This document shows, one piece after another, positions 1-8,635 of a stretch of DNA of 27,641 nt. A program made the position numbers and the translations under genes. Where the stretch lies: contig JAKQKF010000391.1 of assembly GCA_029560815.1 (NCBI GenBank), positions 1 to 27,641 on the forward strand, in the 5' to 3' direction. The notes below the pieces were generated by a model, which searched no databases, had not been told where the DNA came from, and saw nothing but the letters and a program-made list of their open reading frames with translations. Positions within the stretch are counted from its first letter, which is position 1. Each line of letters opens with the position of its first letter. This stretch comes from a bacterium (GTDB lineage Bacteria > KSB1 > UBA2214).

Positions 1-2218
1 TAACGGTGAGCTGCAGGGGGAGGCCCTCCCACTCCACGCGGGGGAGGGGCAGGCAGCCGCCGGCCAGGCTGGCGCTGCTGCGGGCCTGGTGCCAGCTGTA
101 GAGCGTATCGTCCACGGCCAGGAAAGGCTCGATCGAGAAGCAGCCCTTGTCGACCTCGACCATGCCGTCGCTGTTGATGAGGGCCTCCTGGCGGGCGTTG
201 TTGACCCCGACGACGGTCCAGTAGGACTGTTCTCCGCGGCAGTAACGGGGATAGAGCCCAACCGGCTCTTCGCGCGCCAGGGCGCTGTAAAAAGAGTCCG
301 GAGTCTCAAAGAAGCCGAGATCACGGCGCAGGGCAGCGGCGGCGATCTCCTGCGGGGTGGCCGGCTGTTCGGGGGGCAGGGCCTGGAAGGAGAGATCGTC
401 GATCCAGATGCTCCCCTTGCCGCCGGATGAGGAGGAGATCATGAATTCGAGCTTGTCCATCCTGCGCAGGGTCCGGTCCGATGCCGGGCCCCAGGCGAAG
501 TCGATGTGGCGTTTCCTGATGGTGATGGTGTTCCAATCCCGGGGCCAGTGGTAGTTGCGTTTGATGTGCCACCAGACGTTGTCGCCGCCGGCATCGAGGA
601 GTTTGAACTCGAGGTTGTTGTCCGGGGCCTCGCCGCGGATCCTGAAGGTGAACCGGAAATTCTCGGGCAGGTTGATGGGCAGGTGCTTCTGCACGCCGCA
701 GTAGCCGCCGCCGGCGACAAAATTGAAATCGAGGCGCAGGGCGCTGCCGCCCTCCGGGTTCTCCTCCAGGGAGGTGCGCAGGGTGACCCCGTCGGCGGCG
801 ATGCTTTTCCATCCCTCCAGGTTTCCGAATTCGTCGAGGGGGGAGGCGTCGAGCCAGCCGCCGCTGAAACCGGCGCGGCGCAGGCCGCGCCGGAGGTGGG
901 GATTCCCGGCCAGCACGCGCCAGATCAAACCGGTGCGATAATTCTCGATCATCGCCAGCATCGGCCCCTGGTCGATGCCGAGATAATCGGGATTGAACCA
1001 GCCCCTGCTGTTTTTCGCTCCTTCCCGGTAGGTGGGATTAAAGGCATCAAGAAAGCCATATTTTTGCCAGAGTTTGGCCCCGTATCGCCTGCGCATTTCT
1101 TTTAAGGCCGGGATGCAGATCTCGGGGGCGAAGGGCATGGAGCTGCCGGCTGCATAGGGCGCGATGGTGCCGTCGTCATTGACCCAGTCGAAGGAGACGC
1201 CGCGGGCGCTGTAGGTGGAGAAGCGGCGTTTGACCCCGTCGATGACCAGTTCGCCATCCAAGGGGCCGTCACTGGCGGTAAAGCCCCAGATATTCTCGCC
1301 ATAGTCGCGCCAGCCGCCGGGATTGGCGATGGCGTAGGCCCGCTGCGAAAGGGTGGCCCGGCGGGAGTTCTCGGAATAATCGATCCCTTTTTCGCGCATG
1401 TAGCTATCCTGGATGCCACGGAAATCGATCCAGACATGGGAGAACTGATGGCCGAAGAGGGGACCGAAGCTGATGAATTCCTGGCCGTAATAGCCGGCCC
1501 AGATATAGGTGGAGCACCACGCGTCCCAGACCCCGTCCGGCAGGGGATGGGTGGGGGAGCCGAGGCCGAGGATGTAGAGGATCATGGACTCCATATAGCC
1601 GGTCCAGGTGACCTTGTTAAAGCCCTCTTCGGGGCGCCAGCCCATGGACATGGTCTCGCGGCCGTTCATGAACCAGTTCCAGTCCGCCGCGAAATAGAGG
1701 GAATCGGCGAGGGCGCGGATCTCCTCCTCGACCGCCGTCTGGCCGTCGAAATAGCCCTGGCAGAAGAGTGCGCCCATGATGAGCAGGGCGGTGTCCATGT
1801 TGGAAAGTTCGCAGTTCCATTCGCGTTCACCACCCGGAATTTTCAGAAAATGGTAATAAAAGCCCTTGTGGAAGGTGGTGGCTTCCGCCTGCGGGTGCTG
1901 AGTGAGCTGCCGGAAGAAGCGCAGGGCTTTGACGGTGCGTTCTGCGGCCTGTGCCCGTGTCAGCATCCGGTGTTCAACAGCGATGGGAAAGGCGGTGAGG
2001 GCGTAGCCGGCCGCAGCGATGCTGCTCGGCCCTGGCGAGGGATAGCGATCCGGCGCAAGACCGGTCTCGACCGGTGTGGTGTCGATGAAATAACGGAGGG
2101 TGCGCTGCTGGACCTCCTCGAGGAAGGGATCCTGGCGAGGGTCTCCCGGGGTCGCCTGAACGCTATGGGCGGCAAGGAAGAGCAGGAGGATGAAAAGAGA
2201 GCTGTTGCGCATGGTCAT
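1..2218 (-). CDS. Secreted GH144-like (glycoamylase, PF10091) multidomain protein, 3' end cut by window
   Basis: The reading frame is open for 739 codons and runs off the left edge, so the C-terminus is not seen. Residues 1-22 form a signal peptide (hydrophobic core, ending SVQA). Residues ~30-455 match the PF10091/GH144 family, whose characterised members are endo-beta-1,2-glucanases. Conserved stretches include GLGSPTHPLP (218-227), FGHQFSHVWIDFRGIQD (255-271) and IDQGPMLAMIENYRTG (415-430). They are almost the same as in the paralogue at 4584-6206. Residues ~485-615 look like a carbohydrate-binding beta-sandwich (CBM11/CIA30-like, ending in a WIDDLSF strand). From ~660 a further domain starts that I cannot name. 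The first ATG (2218) and the one two codons later are both possible, and the ribosome site is weak (GTGAG). The gene is divergent from the OPT gene across 141 bases. Substrate is inference from family. Confidence 0.85.
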   Translation of the reverse strand, partial: MTMRNSSLFILLLFLAAHSVQATPGDPRQDPFLEEVQQRTLRYFIDTTPVETGLAPDRYPSPGPSSIAAAGYALTAFPIAVEHRMLTRAQAAERTVKALRFFRQLTQHPQAEATTFHKGFYYHFLKIPGGEREWNCELSNMDTALLIMGALFCQGYFDGQTAVEEEIRALADSLYFAADWNWFMNGRETMSMGWRPEEGFNKVTWTGYMESMILYILGLGSPTHPLPDGVWDAWCSTYIWAGYYGQEFISFGPLFGHQFSHVWIDFRGIQDSYMREKGIDYSENSRRATLSQRAYAIANPGGWRDYGENIWGFTASDGPLDGELVIDGVKRRFSTYSARGVSFDWVNDDGTIAPYAAGSSMPFAPEICIPALKEMRRRYGAKLWQKYGFLDAFNPTYREGAKNSRGWFNPDYLGIDQGPMLAMIENYRTGLIWRVLAGNPHLRRGLRRAGFSGGWLDASPLDEFGNLEGWKSIAADGVTLRTSLEENPEGGSALRLDFNFVAGGGYCGVQKHLPINLPENFRFTFRIRGEAPDNNLEFKLLDAGGDNVWWHIKRNYHWPRDWNTITIRKRHIDFAWGPASDRTLRRMDKLEFMISSSSGGKGSIWIDDLSFQALPPEQPATPQEIAAAALRRDLGFFETPDSFYSALAREEPVGLYPRYCRGEQSYWTVVGVNNARQEALINSDGMVEVDKGCFSIEPFLAVDDTLYSWHQARSSASLAGGCLPLPRVEWEGLPLQLTV

Positions 2219-2359
2219 CTCACGTTTTTTTAATTGATTATTTCATGCCGAATGGCTACTTTAGCACCTGCAAGATGGAACGACCCGGCCTTTCTTTTCA
2301 GTTCAGGGGAGATGACCTCCCCTTCAAATTTCACCCTATCACCAGCAGAGGAGAACTCT
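2219..2359. promoter_or_regulatory. Divergent intergenic region between GH144-like gene and OPT transporter gene
   Basis: This 141-base gap must hold promoters for both neighbours. On the plus strand TTGATT at 2234-2239, a 17-base spacer and TACTTT at 2257-2262 form a poor sigma-70-like match. A perfect 7-bp inverted repeat, AGGGGAG / CTCCCCT with a 5-base loop, lies at 2305-2323, in what would be the leader of the OPT gene. The OPT ribosome site, GAGGAG at 2347-2352, is strong and 7 bases from its ATG. No copy of the LacI-type operator found at 21021 is visible here. Confidence 0.35.
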
Positions 2360-4444
2360 ATGTCCGATCCGAAAAAGTTCGTTCCGTTCGTTTCTCCTGA
2401 TTCAAAGATGGCTGAATTCACGATCCGGGCGCTGGTCATCGGTCTGATCATGTGCGTCGTGCTCGGCGCGGCCAACGCCTATCTCGGTCTGAAAGCCGGC
2501 ATGACCATCGCCGCGACCTATCCGGCGGCGGTGATCGGCATGGCGGTCCTGCGCCTTTTCCGTAAAAAGGGAACGATGCTCGAACAGAATTTCGCCAGGA
2601 CTGTGGGATCGATTGGTGAATCGGTCGCTGCGGGCGCCATCTTCACGCTGCCCGCCTTTTACATCTCGGGTCTCTGGCGGCCCTTTTTCTCCACCAGCCA
2701 TTATCTCACCGCCACGATCATCCTCATCGTTGGCGGCGTACTGGGCATCATGTTCGTCGCTCTGCTGCGCCGGGTGATGGTGGAAGATGCCACCCTACCC
2801 TTTCCGGAATCGGTCGCTGCGGCCGAGATCCACAAGGCCGGCAGCTCTTCCGGCACGGGATCCAAGTTCCTCTTCGGCGCCATGATCGGGGGCGCGCTGG
2901 TCAAGATGCTGGCTGAGTTCAAGCTCTTCGCGGAGACCTGGGAGCATTTCATCGCTTTCGCGCGCAAGACCATCACCGGCACAGCCATCCCCGGCGAGGG
3001 GGGGATCCTGGTCAGTTCGCCCGGCATCAGCCCGGCTTACATGGGGGTGGGTTACATCATCGGGCCGAAGCTCGGCGCCCTGAACTTCAGCGGCGGCCTG
3101 CTCGCCTGGGGCCTGCTGACGCCGATCATCCTCTATTTTCTCACCCCCTCCATGAACCCCGATTTTCTGGCGGGCTGGGCGGCCTATCTGATGGGGCTCG
3201 ATTCCACCCTCACCCTGGGTTCGGCGACGGCCAAGGTGAGCGATCCGGTTTTCCAGATGTACGCCGTCTGGCGCTACATCGTCAAGCCGATCGCCATCGG
3301 CGGCATGCTCATGGCGGCCGGTTTCACCCTCTTCAAGATGAGAAAAAGCCTGATCGCCGGCATCGGCCGTTCGGTCAGCGACGTCAAAAAGGCCGCCTCG
3401 GGCAGCGCAGTGGAATATGAGCGCACCGAAAAGGACATGAAGTTTATGTGGGTGGTCATCGGCATCCTCGCCGCTGCGGTGGTGACTTTTCTGGTCACCA
3501 AGTTCATCTTCGGAACCAGTCTGCTGGTCGCCCTCGTGGCCGCGACGGTGCTGATCATCCTCGCCTTTTTCTTCGCCGCCATTTCGGGCTATCTGGTCGG
3601 CATTATGGGGTCGAGCAACAATCCCATCAGCGGCCTGACCCTGACCGCCCTGGTGGTCACCGCCTTGATACTGGTCGCCATCGGTGTGGGCAAGACTGAT
3701 GCCGGTGTGGCCGCTGTGCTTGGCGTTGCGGCCATCGTCTGCGTCGGCGCCGCCGTCGCCGGCGAGATGCTCCAGGACCTCAAGGCCGGGCACATCCTCG
3801 GCGGTACGCCCTGGAAGATGCAGATCGGCAACCTGATCGGCGTGGTCATTGCCGGTGCCGTCATGTTCGGCGTTCTCCATTTCCTCAATCAGGCGGACAT
3901 TGCTCAGGGCATAAAAGAGGGCTACGACGGCGGCTTCGGCAGCCCCAAGCTCTCCGCGCCACAGGCCGGCCTGATGTCCATGCTCTCGCAGGGTATCGTC
4001 GGCGGCCAGATGTCCTGGCCCCTGATCATCTGCGGCATGATGATGGGCCTGGCTTTCATCCTCATGCAGGTGCGCAGCCCGATGCTGGTTGCGGTCGGCA
4101 TGTATCTGCCCCTGGAGACGACCTTCGCCATCTTTGTCGGCGGCGTGGTCAAGGGCATTGTCGATATGGTCACGGAAAAACGGCAGTTCAACGCCGCCCA
4201 GCGGGCGCGGGTTGAGAATGTCGGCATCCTGCTCGCAGCCGGCTTTATCGCCGGCGAAGCGCTGACCGGTCTGGCTTTCGCCCCCTTCAAGATCGCCCAG
4301 GTCGATCTCTGGCGCATCTTCGACAAGGCGCCGATTTCGATCGGCCTGGTTGTGCTGCTGATCATCTCGCTGATTCTGATTCTGGTGCCGGTCCGGAATG
4401 CGGGCAAGCCCGATGAGCCGGCTCCCCCGGCGGTATCCATGTAG
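2360..4444 (+). CDS. OPT-family oligopeptide transporter
   Basis: A 694-residue polytopic inner-membrane protein of the OPT superfamily (PF03169), which in bacteria is thought to take up peptides or metal chelates by proton symport. About 14-16 hydrophobic segments can be seen. Family signatures include the AYLGLKAGMTIAATYPAAVIG stretch near the N-terminus (residues ~41-61) and NNPISGLT in the middle (~residue 422). The length is normal for the bacterial subfamily. The frame is open from a TTG at 2234, but the ATG at 2360 is preferred. It has GAGGAG 7 bases upstream and starts with a typical polar MSDPKKF followed by the first helix. It is a lone plus-strand gene lying between two GH144-like genes on the opposite strand, and a strong terminator follows it. 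A sugar role is not supported by family knowledge, so peptide or chelate transport is the default. Confidence 0.92.
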   Translation: MSDPKKFVPFVSPDSKMAEFTIRALVIGLIMCVVLGAANAYLGLKAGMTIAATYPAAVIGMAVLRLFRKKGTMLEQNFARTVGSIGESVAAGAIFTLPAFYISGLWRPFFSTSHYLTATIILIVGGVLGIMFVALLRRVMVEDATLPFPESVAAAEIHKAGSSSGTGSKFLFGAMIGGALVKMLAEFKLFAETWEHFIAFARKTITGTAIPGEGGILVSSPGISPAYMGVGYIIGPKLGALNFSGGLLAWGLLTPIILYFLTPSMNPDFLAGWAAYLMGLDSTLTLGSATAKVSDPVFQMYAVWRYIVKPIAIGGMLMAAGFTLFKMRKSLIAGIGRSVSDVKKAASGSAVEYERTEKDMKFMWVVIGILAAAVVTFLVTKFIFGTSLLVALVAATVLIILAFFFAAISGYLVGIMGSSNNPISGLTLTALVVTALILVAIGVGKTDAGVAAVLGVAAIVCVGAAVAGEMLQDLKAGHILGGTPWKMQIGNLIGVVIAGAVMFGVLHFLNQADIAQGIKEGYDGGFGSPKLSAPQAGLMSMLSQGIVGGQMSWPLIICGMMMGLAFILMQVRSPMLVAVGMYLPLETTFAIFVGGVVKGIVDMVTEKRQFNAAQRARVENVGILLAAGFIAGEALTGLAFAPFKIAQVDLWRIFDKAPISIGLVVLLIISLILILVPVRNAGKPDEPAPPAVSM

Positions 4445-4461
4445 CCTGGTGCCGGAAAAGT

Positions 4462-4492
4462 AAAGACGGAAGCATTGCTTCCGTCTTTTTTT
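4462..4492 (+). terminator. Rho-independent terminator after the OPT gene
   Basis: A perfect 12-bp stem (AAAGACGGAAGC / GCTTCCGTCTTT) with a 3-base loop is followed by a run of T. It begins 17 bases after the OPT stop codon. On the minus strand the stem is followed by TTTACTTTT after the arm, so it may also stop transcripts from the GH144/GH94 operon arriving from the right. Confidence 0.88.
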
Positions 4493-4583
4493 ATTGCCCC
4501 GGGCCGCCCGCCCTGCGCTGGCGGTTCAACGGGCGACAGGATGCGGCGCCAACCATGATCGGCTCCGGGCAGCTGGCCGGGAG

Positions 4584-6206
4584 TTACTTGAGCACCTGCA
4601 GCTTGCGCACGACCGGCCGGCCTTCAAAAATCAGCCGGCAGAAGTAGAGGCCGGTGGCCAGATCGCCGGCGGCCAGGGAGAGCCGGTGCAGGCCGGCCGC
4701 CTGGGTGGTATCGACCAGCTGGCGAACCTGCCTGCCCTGCAGATCAAAGAGCGCCAGGCTGACCCGCCCCGCCCGCGGCAGCGCGTACTCTAACACCGTG
4801 GCGTCATTGAACGGGTTGGGGTAATTCTGGCGGAGCTGAAGGTTTGACGGGAGCTGAAGCGGTTCTTCTTCAACGCCGGTGCCGGTGGGCCGGAAGCCCG
4901 CCCGCTCGAGGCCGCGCCGGACGTCGGCATTTTTCATAAAGGTTTTCCAGACCTTGCCGGTGCGGTAATTCTCGATCATGAGGACGATGGGGCCCTGGTC
5001 GATGCCGATCACATCGGTCGCCCACCAGTTTTTCTGCAGGTTGAAGGCATCCCGGAAGCCGTAGCTCCCCCAGAGCTGTGATTTGTAGGCGTCGTAGAAA
5101 TGGCGCAGGGTGGGCAGGCAGATCTCCGGGGCGAAGGGGAGCGAGCCGCCGACGGCGGTCGGGGCGATGGTGCCGTCGTCGTTTTCGGCCGGCGGCGCAC
5201 CGCGCGCGGCATAGCCGTTGGGGCCGTCGCTGGGGGTGAGGCCCCACACATTTTCTCCGTATCCCTTCCAGCCTTTGGGATTGGCGATGCAGTAGGCCTG
5301 CTGGGCGAGGGTGGCGCGGCGGGAGTTTTCGAAATAGTCGATCCCTTTCGCGCGCATATAGTCATCCTGTATGCCGCGGAAATCGATCCAGCAGTGCGAG
5401 AACTGATGGCCGAAGAGGGGGGGGAAATTGACATACTCCTGGCCGTACTGCTTGCCCCAATCATAGCCGCCGCACCAGGCCTTCCAGGTCGAGGCCGGCA
5501 GGGGATGGGTGGGTGAGCCGAGGCCGAGGATATACATAATCATCATCTCGTTGTAACCCGTCCACCAGCCGCCGCCGAAGCCGTTCTCGGGCGTCCACTG
5601 CGTGACCAGGCCGGGGTTGTAGTTGCGCATCCACTGCCAGTCGACCCTGCGATAGATCGAGTCGGCGAGGGCGCGGATTCGGGTCTCCGTCGAGTCCGCG
5701 CCGGTGAAATATTCGCGGCTGTAGAGGATGCCGGCCAGGAGCAGCGCGCTGTCGATGTCGGAAAGTTCGGTGTAGCCCTCGCGCAGGGCGCTGGTCATAT
5801 AGAGAAAGTGGTAGAAAAAGCCCTTGTAGCCGCTAAAGCCCCTGGCATCCCGTCCCTGGGGTTTTTCCCAGAAAGTTTTGAGGGTCGTCAGCACCCGCTC
5901 TCTGCCCTTGTCGGCGGGGATCCAGCCGTGGTCGATGCCGATGCAGATGGCGGTGAGGCCGAAGCCGACCGAGGCGATGCTGCAGGCGCTGTTGGTCGCG
6001 CTGCGATCCTTGATCAGGCCGTTGCCGGGATTGGCTTCGGCCCAGAAAAACTGGACCGCGCTTTTCTGCAGCAGATCAAGGAAAGCGGAATCCTCCATCG
6101 CGGCGGCGGTCATCTCCACTTCCGCACCGCCGGCCGCACCGGCCGATGGTGCGCCGCTCAGCCCCCATATTACCGCCAGCACCAGCCCCGTCATGTTTTT
6201 TTTCAT
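4584..6206 (-). CDS. Secreted GH144-like glucanase (PF10091) with C-terminal type IX sorting domain
   Basis: This 540-residue protein begins with a signal peptide (MKKN then a hydrophobic stretch, cleavage near AGAAGG). The PF10091/GH144 region covers ~40-440, with GLGSPTHPLP at 228-237, FGHQFSHCWIDFRGIQDD at 265-282, NDDGTIAPTAVGGSLPFAPE at 342-361 and IDQGPIVLMIENYRTG at 402-417. GH144 enzymes cut beta-1,2-glucan internally. Residues ~453-540 form a type A sorting domain (NYPNPFN at 461-467, GRQVRQL, GLYFCRL, ending in KLQVLK), which marks export through a type IX system. The ATG at 6206 is chosen because GAGGA lies 7 bases upstream; an in-frame TTG at 6212 has no such support. The stop of the GH94 gene is 10 bases upstream, so the two are cotranscribed. 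It is the last gene of the operon. Confidence 0.92.
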   Translation of the reverse strand: MKKNMTGLVLAVIWGLSGAPSAGAAGGAEVEMTAAAMEDSAFLDLLQKSAVQFFWAEANPGNGLIKDRSATNSACSIASVGFGLTAICIGIDHGWIPADKGRERVLTTLKTFWEKPQGRDARGFSGYKGFFYHFLYMTSALREGYTELSDIDSALLLAGILYSREYFTGADSTETRIRALADSIYRRVDWQWMRNYNPGLVTQWTPENGFGGGWWTGYNEMMIMYILGLGSPTHPLPASTWKAWCGGYDWGKQYGQEYVNFPPLFGHQFSHCWIDFRGIQDDYMRAKGIDYFENSRRATLAQQAYCIANPKGWKGYGENVWGLTPSDGPNGYAARGAPPAENDDGTIAPTAVGGSLPFAPEICLPTLRHFYDAYKSQLWGSYGFRDAFNLQKNWWATDVIGIDQGPIVLMIENYRTGKVWKTFMKNADVRRGLERAGFRPTGTGVEEEPLQLPSNLQLRQNYPNPFNDATVLEYALPRAGRVSLALFDLQGRQVRQLVDTTQAAGLHRLSLAAGDLATGLYFCRLIFEGRPVVRKLQVLK

Positions 6207-6216
6207 CCGCAATTCC

Positions 6217-8610
6217 TCATTTCATGACCACGTCGATCCTGTGCGCGCTTCCCGCTGCGAAGAGCGGCAGGACGCAGGCGCCGTCCGCCCGCCGTTCAGC
6301 AAAGCTCTCGCCGTCGACGGATAGCTGAAGCGCCCCCTTTTCCAGTCCCAGGGGATTATGCACCATGATATGGTAGAGGGCCCCGCGGAAGCGGCGCTCA
6401 ATCTTAAACGTGCTCCACGCCGGGGGGAGGCAGGGATCGATCAGCAAGCCCTCATGGGTGGCGCGCAGGCCGAGAATGCCCTCCATGGCGACGCGGAAGA
6501 GCCAGGCGGCGGAACCGGTATACCAGCTCCAGCCGCCACGGCCGAAGTGGGGCGACTCGGGGCCGTCGACATTGCCCGGAGTTACATAGGGCTCGGTCTG
6601 GTAGAGATCGGGCTCCAGGCCGCGGATGACGGGATTGATCCGGCTGTACATCCCATAAGCCCGGGCGCCGCGGCCGATCAGGGCCTCGGCCAGGACCGCC
6701 CAGGTGCCGGCGTGGGTATAGAGTCCGCCGTTCTCGCGCCGTCCCGGGGCATAGCGGGTGATATAGCCGATGTCCGGATCAACCGTGCTGTAGGCCGGTG
6801 TGAAGAGGATGGGGCCATACTCGCGATCCAGCTGTTCCTCGACGGCGTTCATAACCTGTGCAGCGCGTCCGGGCGCAGCCGTGCCGCCGATGACCGCCCA
6901 GCTCTGGGCGTTGAGATAGATTCTCCCCTCCGCGCAGGCGGCGCTGCCCACTTTTTCGCCGCTGTCCTTGGTCGCCCGCCAGTACCAGGCGCCGTCCCAG
7001 CCGTGTTCGTTGACCGCTCTCCCGAGCTGGTCCGCCGCGGGGGAGCAGAAGGCCAGTTCATCGGCAAGCCCGGCATAGGGGGCGATTTCGGCCCATTCGC
7101 GCAAAATTTTATGGAGAAAGTGGCCCATCCAGATCGACTCGCCCTTCATCCCGGTGCCGACGGCGTTGAGTCCGTCGTTCCAGTCATGGGCGCCGATCAG
7201 GGGCAATCCGCGCTCGCTGCGCCACTCCAGGCCGCGTTTCATCGCGCGCCGGCAATGCTCCCACAGCGGCTCCGGCCGGGCGTCGTCGACAAAGGGCAGC
7301 TTTTCCTGCAGCAGGGCGAAATCACCCGTCTCCTTGAGATACTCCGCCGCGACAAAGGGAAGCCAGAGCAGGTTGTCGGAGACCTTGCTGTGCAACCCCG
7401 ACTCGGTGAAAGGGTGCCACCAGTGATAGACCGAGCCGTCCACGAACTGGTGCCGGGCATGGAGGCGGATCTGATCGGCTGTGCGTTCAGGATCGAGCGG
7501 CAGCCAGATCAGACTGTCCTGGAGCTGGTCGCGAAAGCCGTAGGCCCCGCTCTGCTGGTAATAAGCGGCGCGGGCCCACATGCGGCAGGAGATGGCCTGG
7601 TATTTCATCCAGGTATTGGTGAGCAGATCGAAAGCGGGATCGGGGGTTTCGACCCGAAAGGGGGCAAGACGCTCCCGCCAGCCCGATTTGACCTGCTCCA
7701 GCTCCATCCTGCAGTTGGATATAGTACGATATTTCGCAGTCAAATCCAAAGCCTGCTGACGATCATCGGCGGCGCCGAGGACGAAGGCCAGTTCTTTCTC
7801 TTCGCCCGGTGCGAGCGTGATGGTCAGCTGCAGCCCGGCGATGCCGTCACCCCACTTGCCCTGGGTGTTTTGACAGGCGCCTTTTTGTACCGCCTGCGGC
7901 GCTGTCAGGTCGCCGAGAACGCCGATGAAAGTCTCCTTGTCGCCCTCAAAGCTGGTGACCGGTGCGGAGGCGGCGAAAAAGGCAGTGTACGGCCAGACCA
8001 CATTCCAGTGGCGGCCTTTTTCGTCGGGCATCTCCCAGAGGCGCTTGCCCGCAAAGAAGAGCTGGTGCTCCTGATCGAATTCGGTCTCGATGAAGGTTTT
8101 GTGAAATTCGCGGTGGTTGTCCGGCGCGAAGCCCAGATTCCATTCGAAATAGCTGAAGAGATCGATCTCGCGCGCCAGGCTGCTTTCGTTGTGAAGACGG
8201 AGGTGCCAGATTTCGGCCGGGTCCTCCCTGGCGGCGAAGAGGGTCCAGTCGCAGGCGATCTCTCTGAAGAGGGAGGAAAAGACTGAATAGCCGAGGCCGT
8301 GGCGGATGGTATATCGACAGTTTTTATTCTTGACCGGCTGGAAGGCGCCCGACCAGACCTGGCCTGTGGCGCGGTCGCGCAGGTAGAGGAATTTGCCCCA
8401 GTCGTCGCGGACCAGGTCCTGGTTCCAGCGGGTGAGGCGGTTAAAGTTGGCGTGGGTGCGCCAGCTGAAACCGCCTCCGGCCTGGGAGACGATCAGACCA
8501 TAGTCGCCGTTGGAGATGACATTGACCCAGGGCTTGGGGGTATCCGGCCTGGTGATGATGTATTCGAGGCCATCCTCGCTAAAGTGACCATATTTGGTGG
8601 CGAATTTCAT
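6217..8610 (-). CDS. GH94 glycoside phosphorylase (cellobiose/chitobiose/oligo-beta-glucan phosphorylase family)
   Basis: A 797-residue enzyme that should split a beta-glucoside with phosphate to give glucose-1-phosphate. The N-terminus (YGHFSEDGLEYIITRPDTP, WVNVISNGDYGLIVSQAGGG) is typical of GH94 beta-sandwich domains. The (alpha/alpha)6 barrel carries YGFRDQLQDS (~residues 352-361) and DWNDG at 476-480, which holds the catalytic general acid; the C-terminal part has ENGGLYTHAGTWA and GTAAPG-type segments. The length fits cellobiose and chitobiose phosphorylases. DWNDG followed by KGES is more like the phosphorylase-like domain of cyclic beta-1,2-glucan synthases than the DWNDC of cellobiose phosphorylase. 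There is no signal peptide, so it acts in the cytoplasm. The ATG at 8610 is preferred: an upstream start at 8736 would overlap the previous gene by 100 bases and adds a low-complexity tail. It starts 25 bases after the PorV-like gene. Confidence 0.93.
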   Translation of the reverse strand: MKFATKYGHFSEDGLEYIITRPDTPKPWVNVISNGDYGLIVSQAGGGFSWRTHANFNRLTRWNQDLVRDDWGKFLYLRDRATGQVWSGAFQPVKNKNCRYTIRHGLGYSVFSSLFREIACDWTLFAAREDPAEIWHLRLHNESSLAREIDLFSYFEWNLGFAPDNHREFHKTFIETEFDQEHQLFFAGKRLWEMPDEKGRHWNVVWPYTAFFAASAPVTSFEGDKETFIGVLGDLTAPQAVQKGACQNTQGKWGDGIAGLQLTITLAPGEEKELAFVLGAADDRQQALDLTAKYRTISNCRMELEQVKSGWRERLAPFRVETPDPAFDLLTNTWMKYQAISCRMWARAAYYQQSGAYGFRDQLQDSLIWLPLDPERTADQIRLHARHQFVDGSVYHWWHPFTESGLHSKVSDNLLWLPFVAAEYLKETGDFALLQEKLPFVDDARPEPLWEHCRRAMKRGLEWRSERGLPLIGAHDWNDGLNAVGTGMKGESIWMGHFLHKILREWAEIAPYAGLADELAFCSPAADQLGRAVNEHGWDGAWYWRATKDSGEKVGSAACAEGRIYLNAQSWAVIGGTAAPGRAAQVMNAVEEQLDREYGPILFTPAYSTVDPDIGYITRYAPGRRENGGLYTHAGTWAVLAEALIGRGARAYGMYSRINPVIRGLEPDLYQTEPYVTPGNVDGPESPHFGRGGWSWYTGSAAWLFRVAMEGILGLRATHEGLLIDPCLPPAWSTFKIERRFRGALYHIMVHNPLGLEKGALQLSVDGESFAERRADGACVLPLFAAGSAHRIDVVMK

Positions 8611-8635
8611 CGCGGCAGCTGCTCCCGAGTCTGTA

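Noticed and set aside
2795..3880. 361-codon minus-strand frame opposite the OPT gene
   Set aside because: Charged, His/Asp-rich product with no fold; antisense to a membrane protein gene.
6358..8286. 642-codon plus-strand open frame opposite the GH94 gene
   Set aside because: It is antisense to a clear enzyme gene, its product has no recognisable domain, and long antisense frames are expected in high-GC codon-biased DNA.
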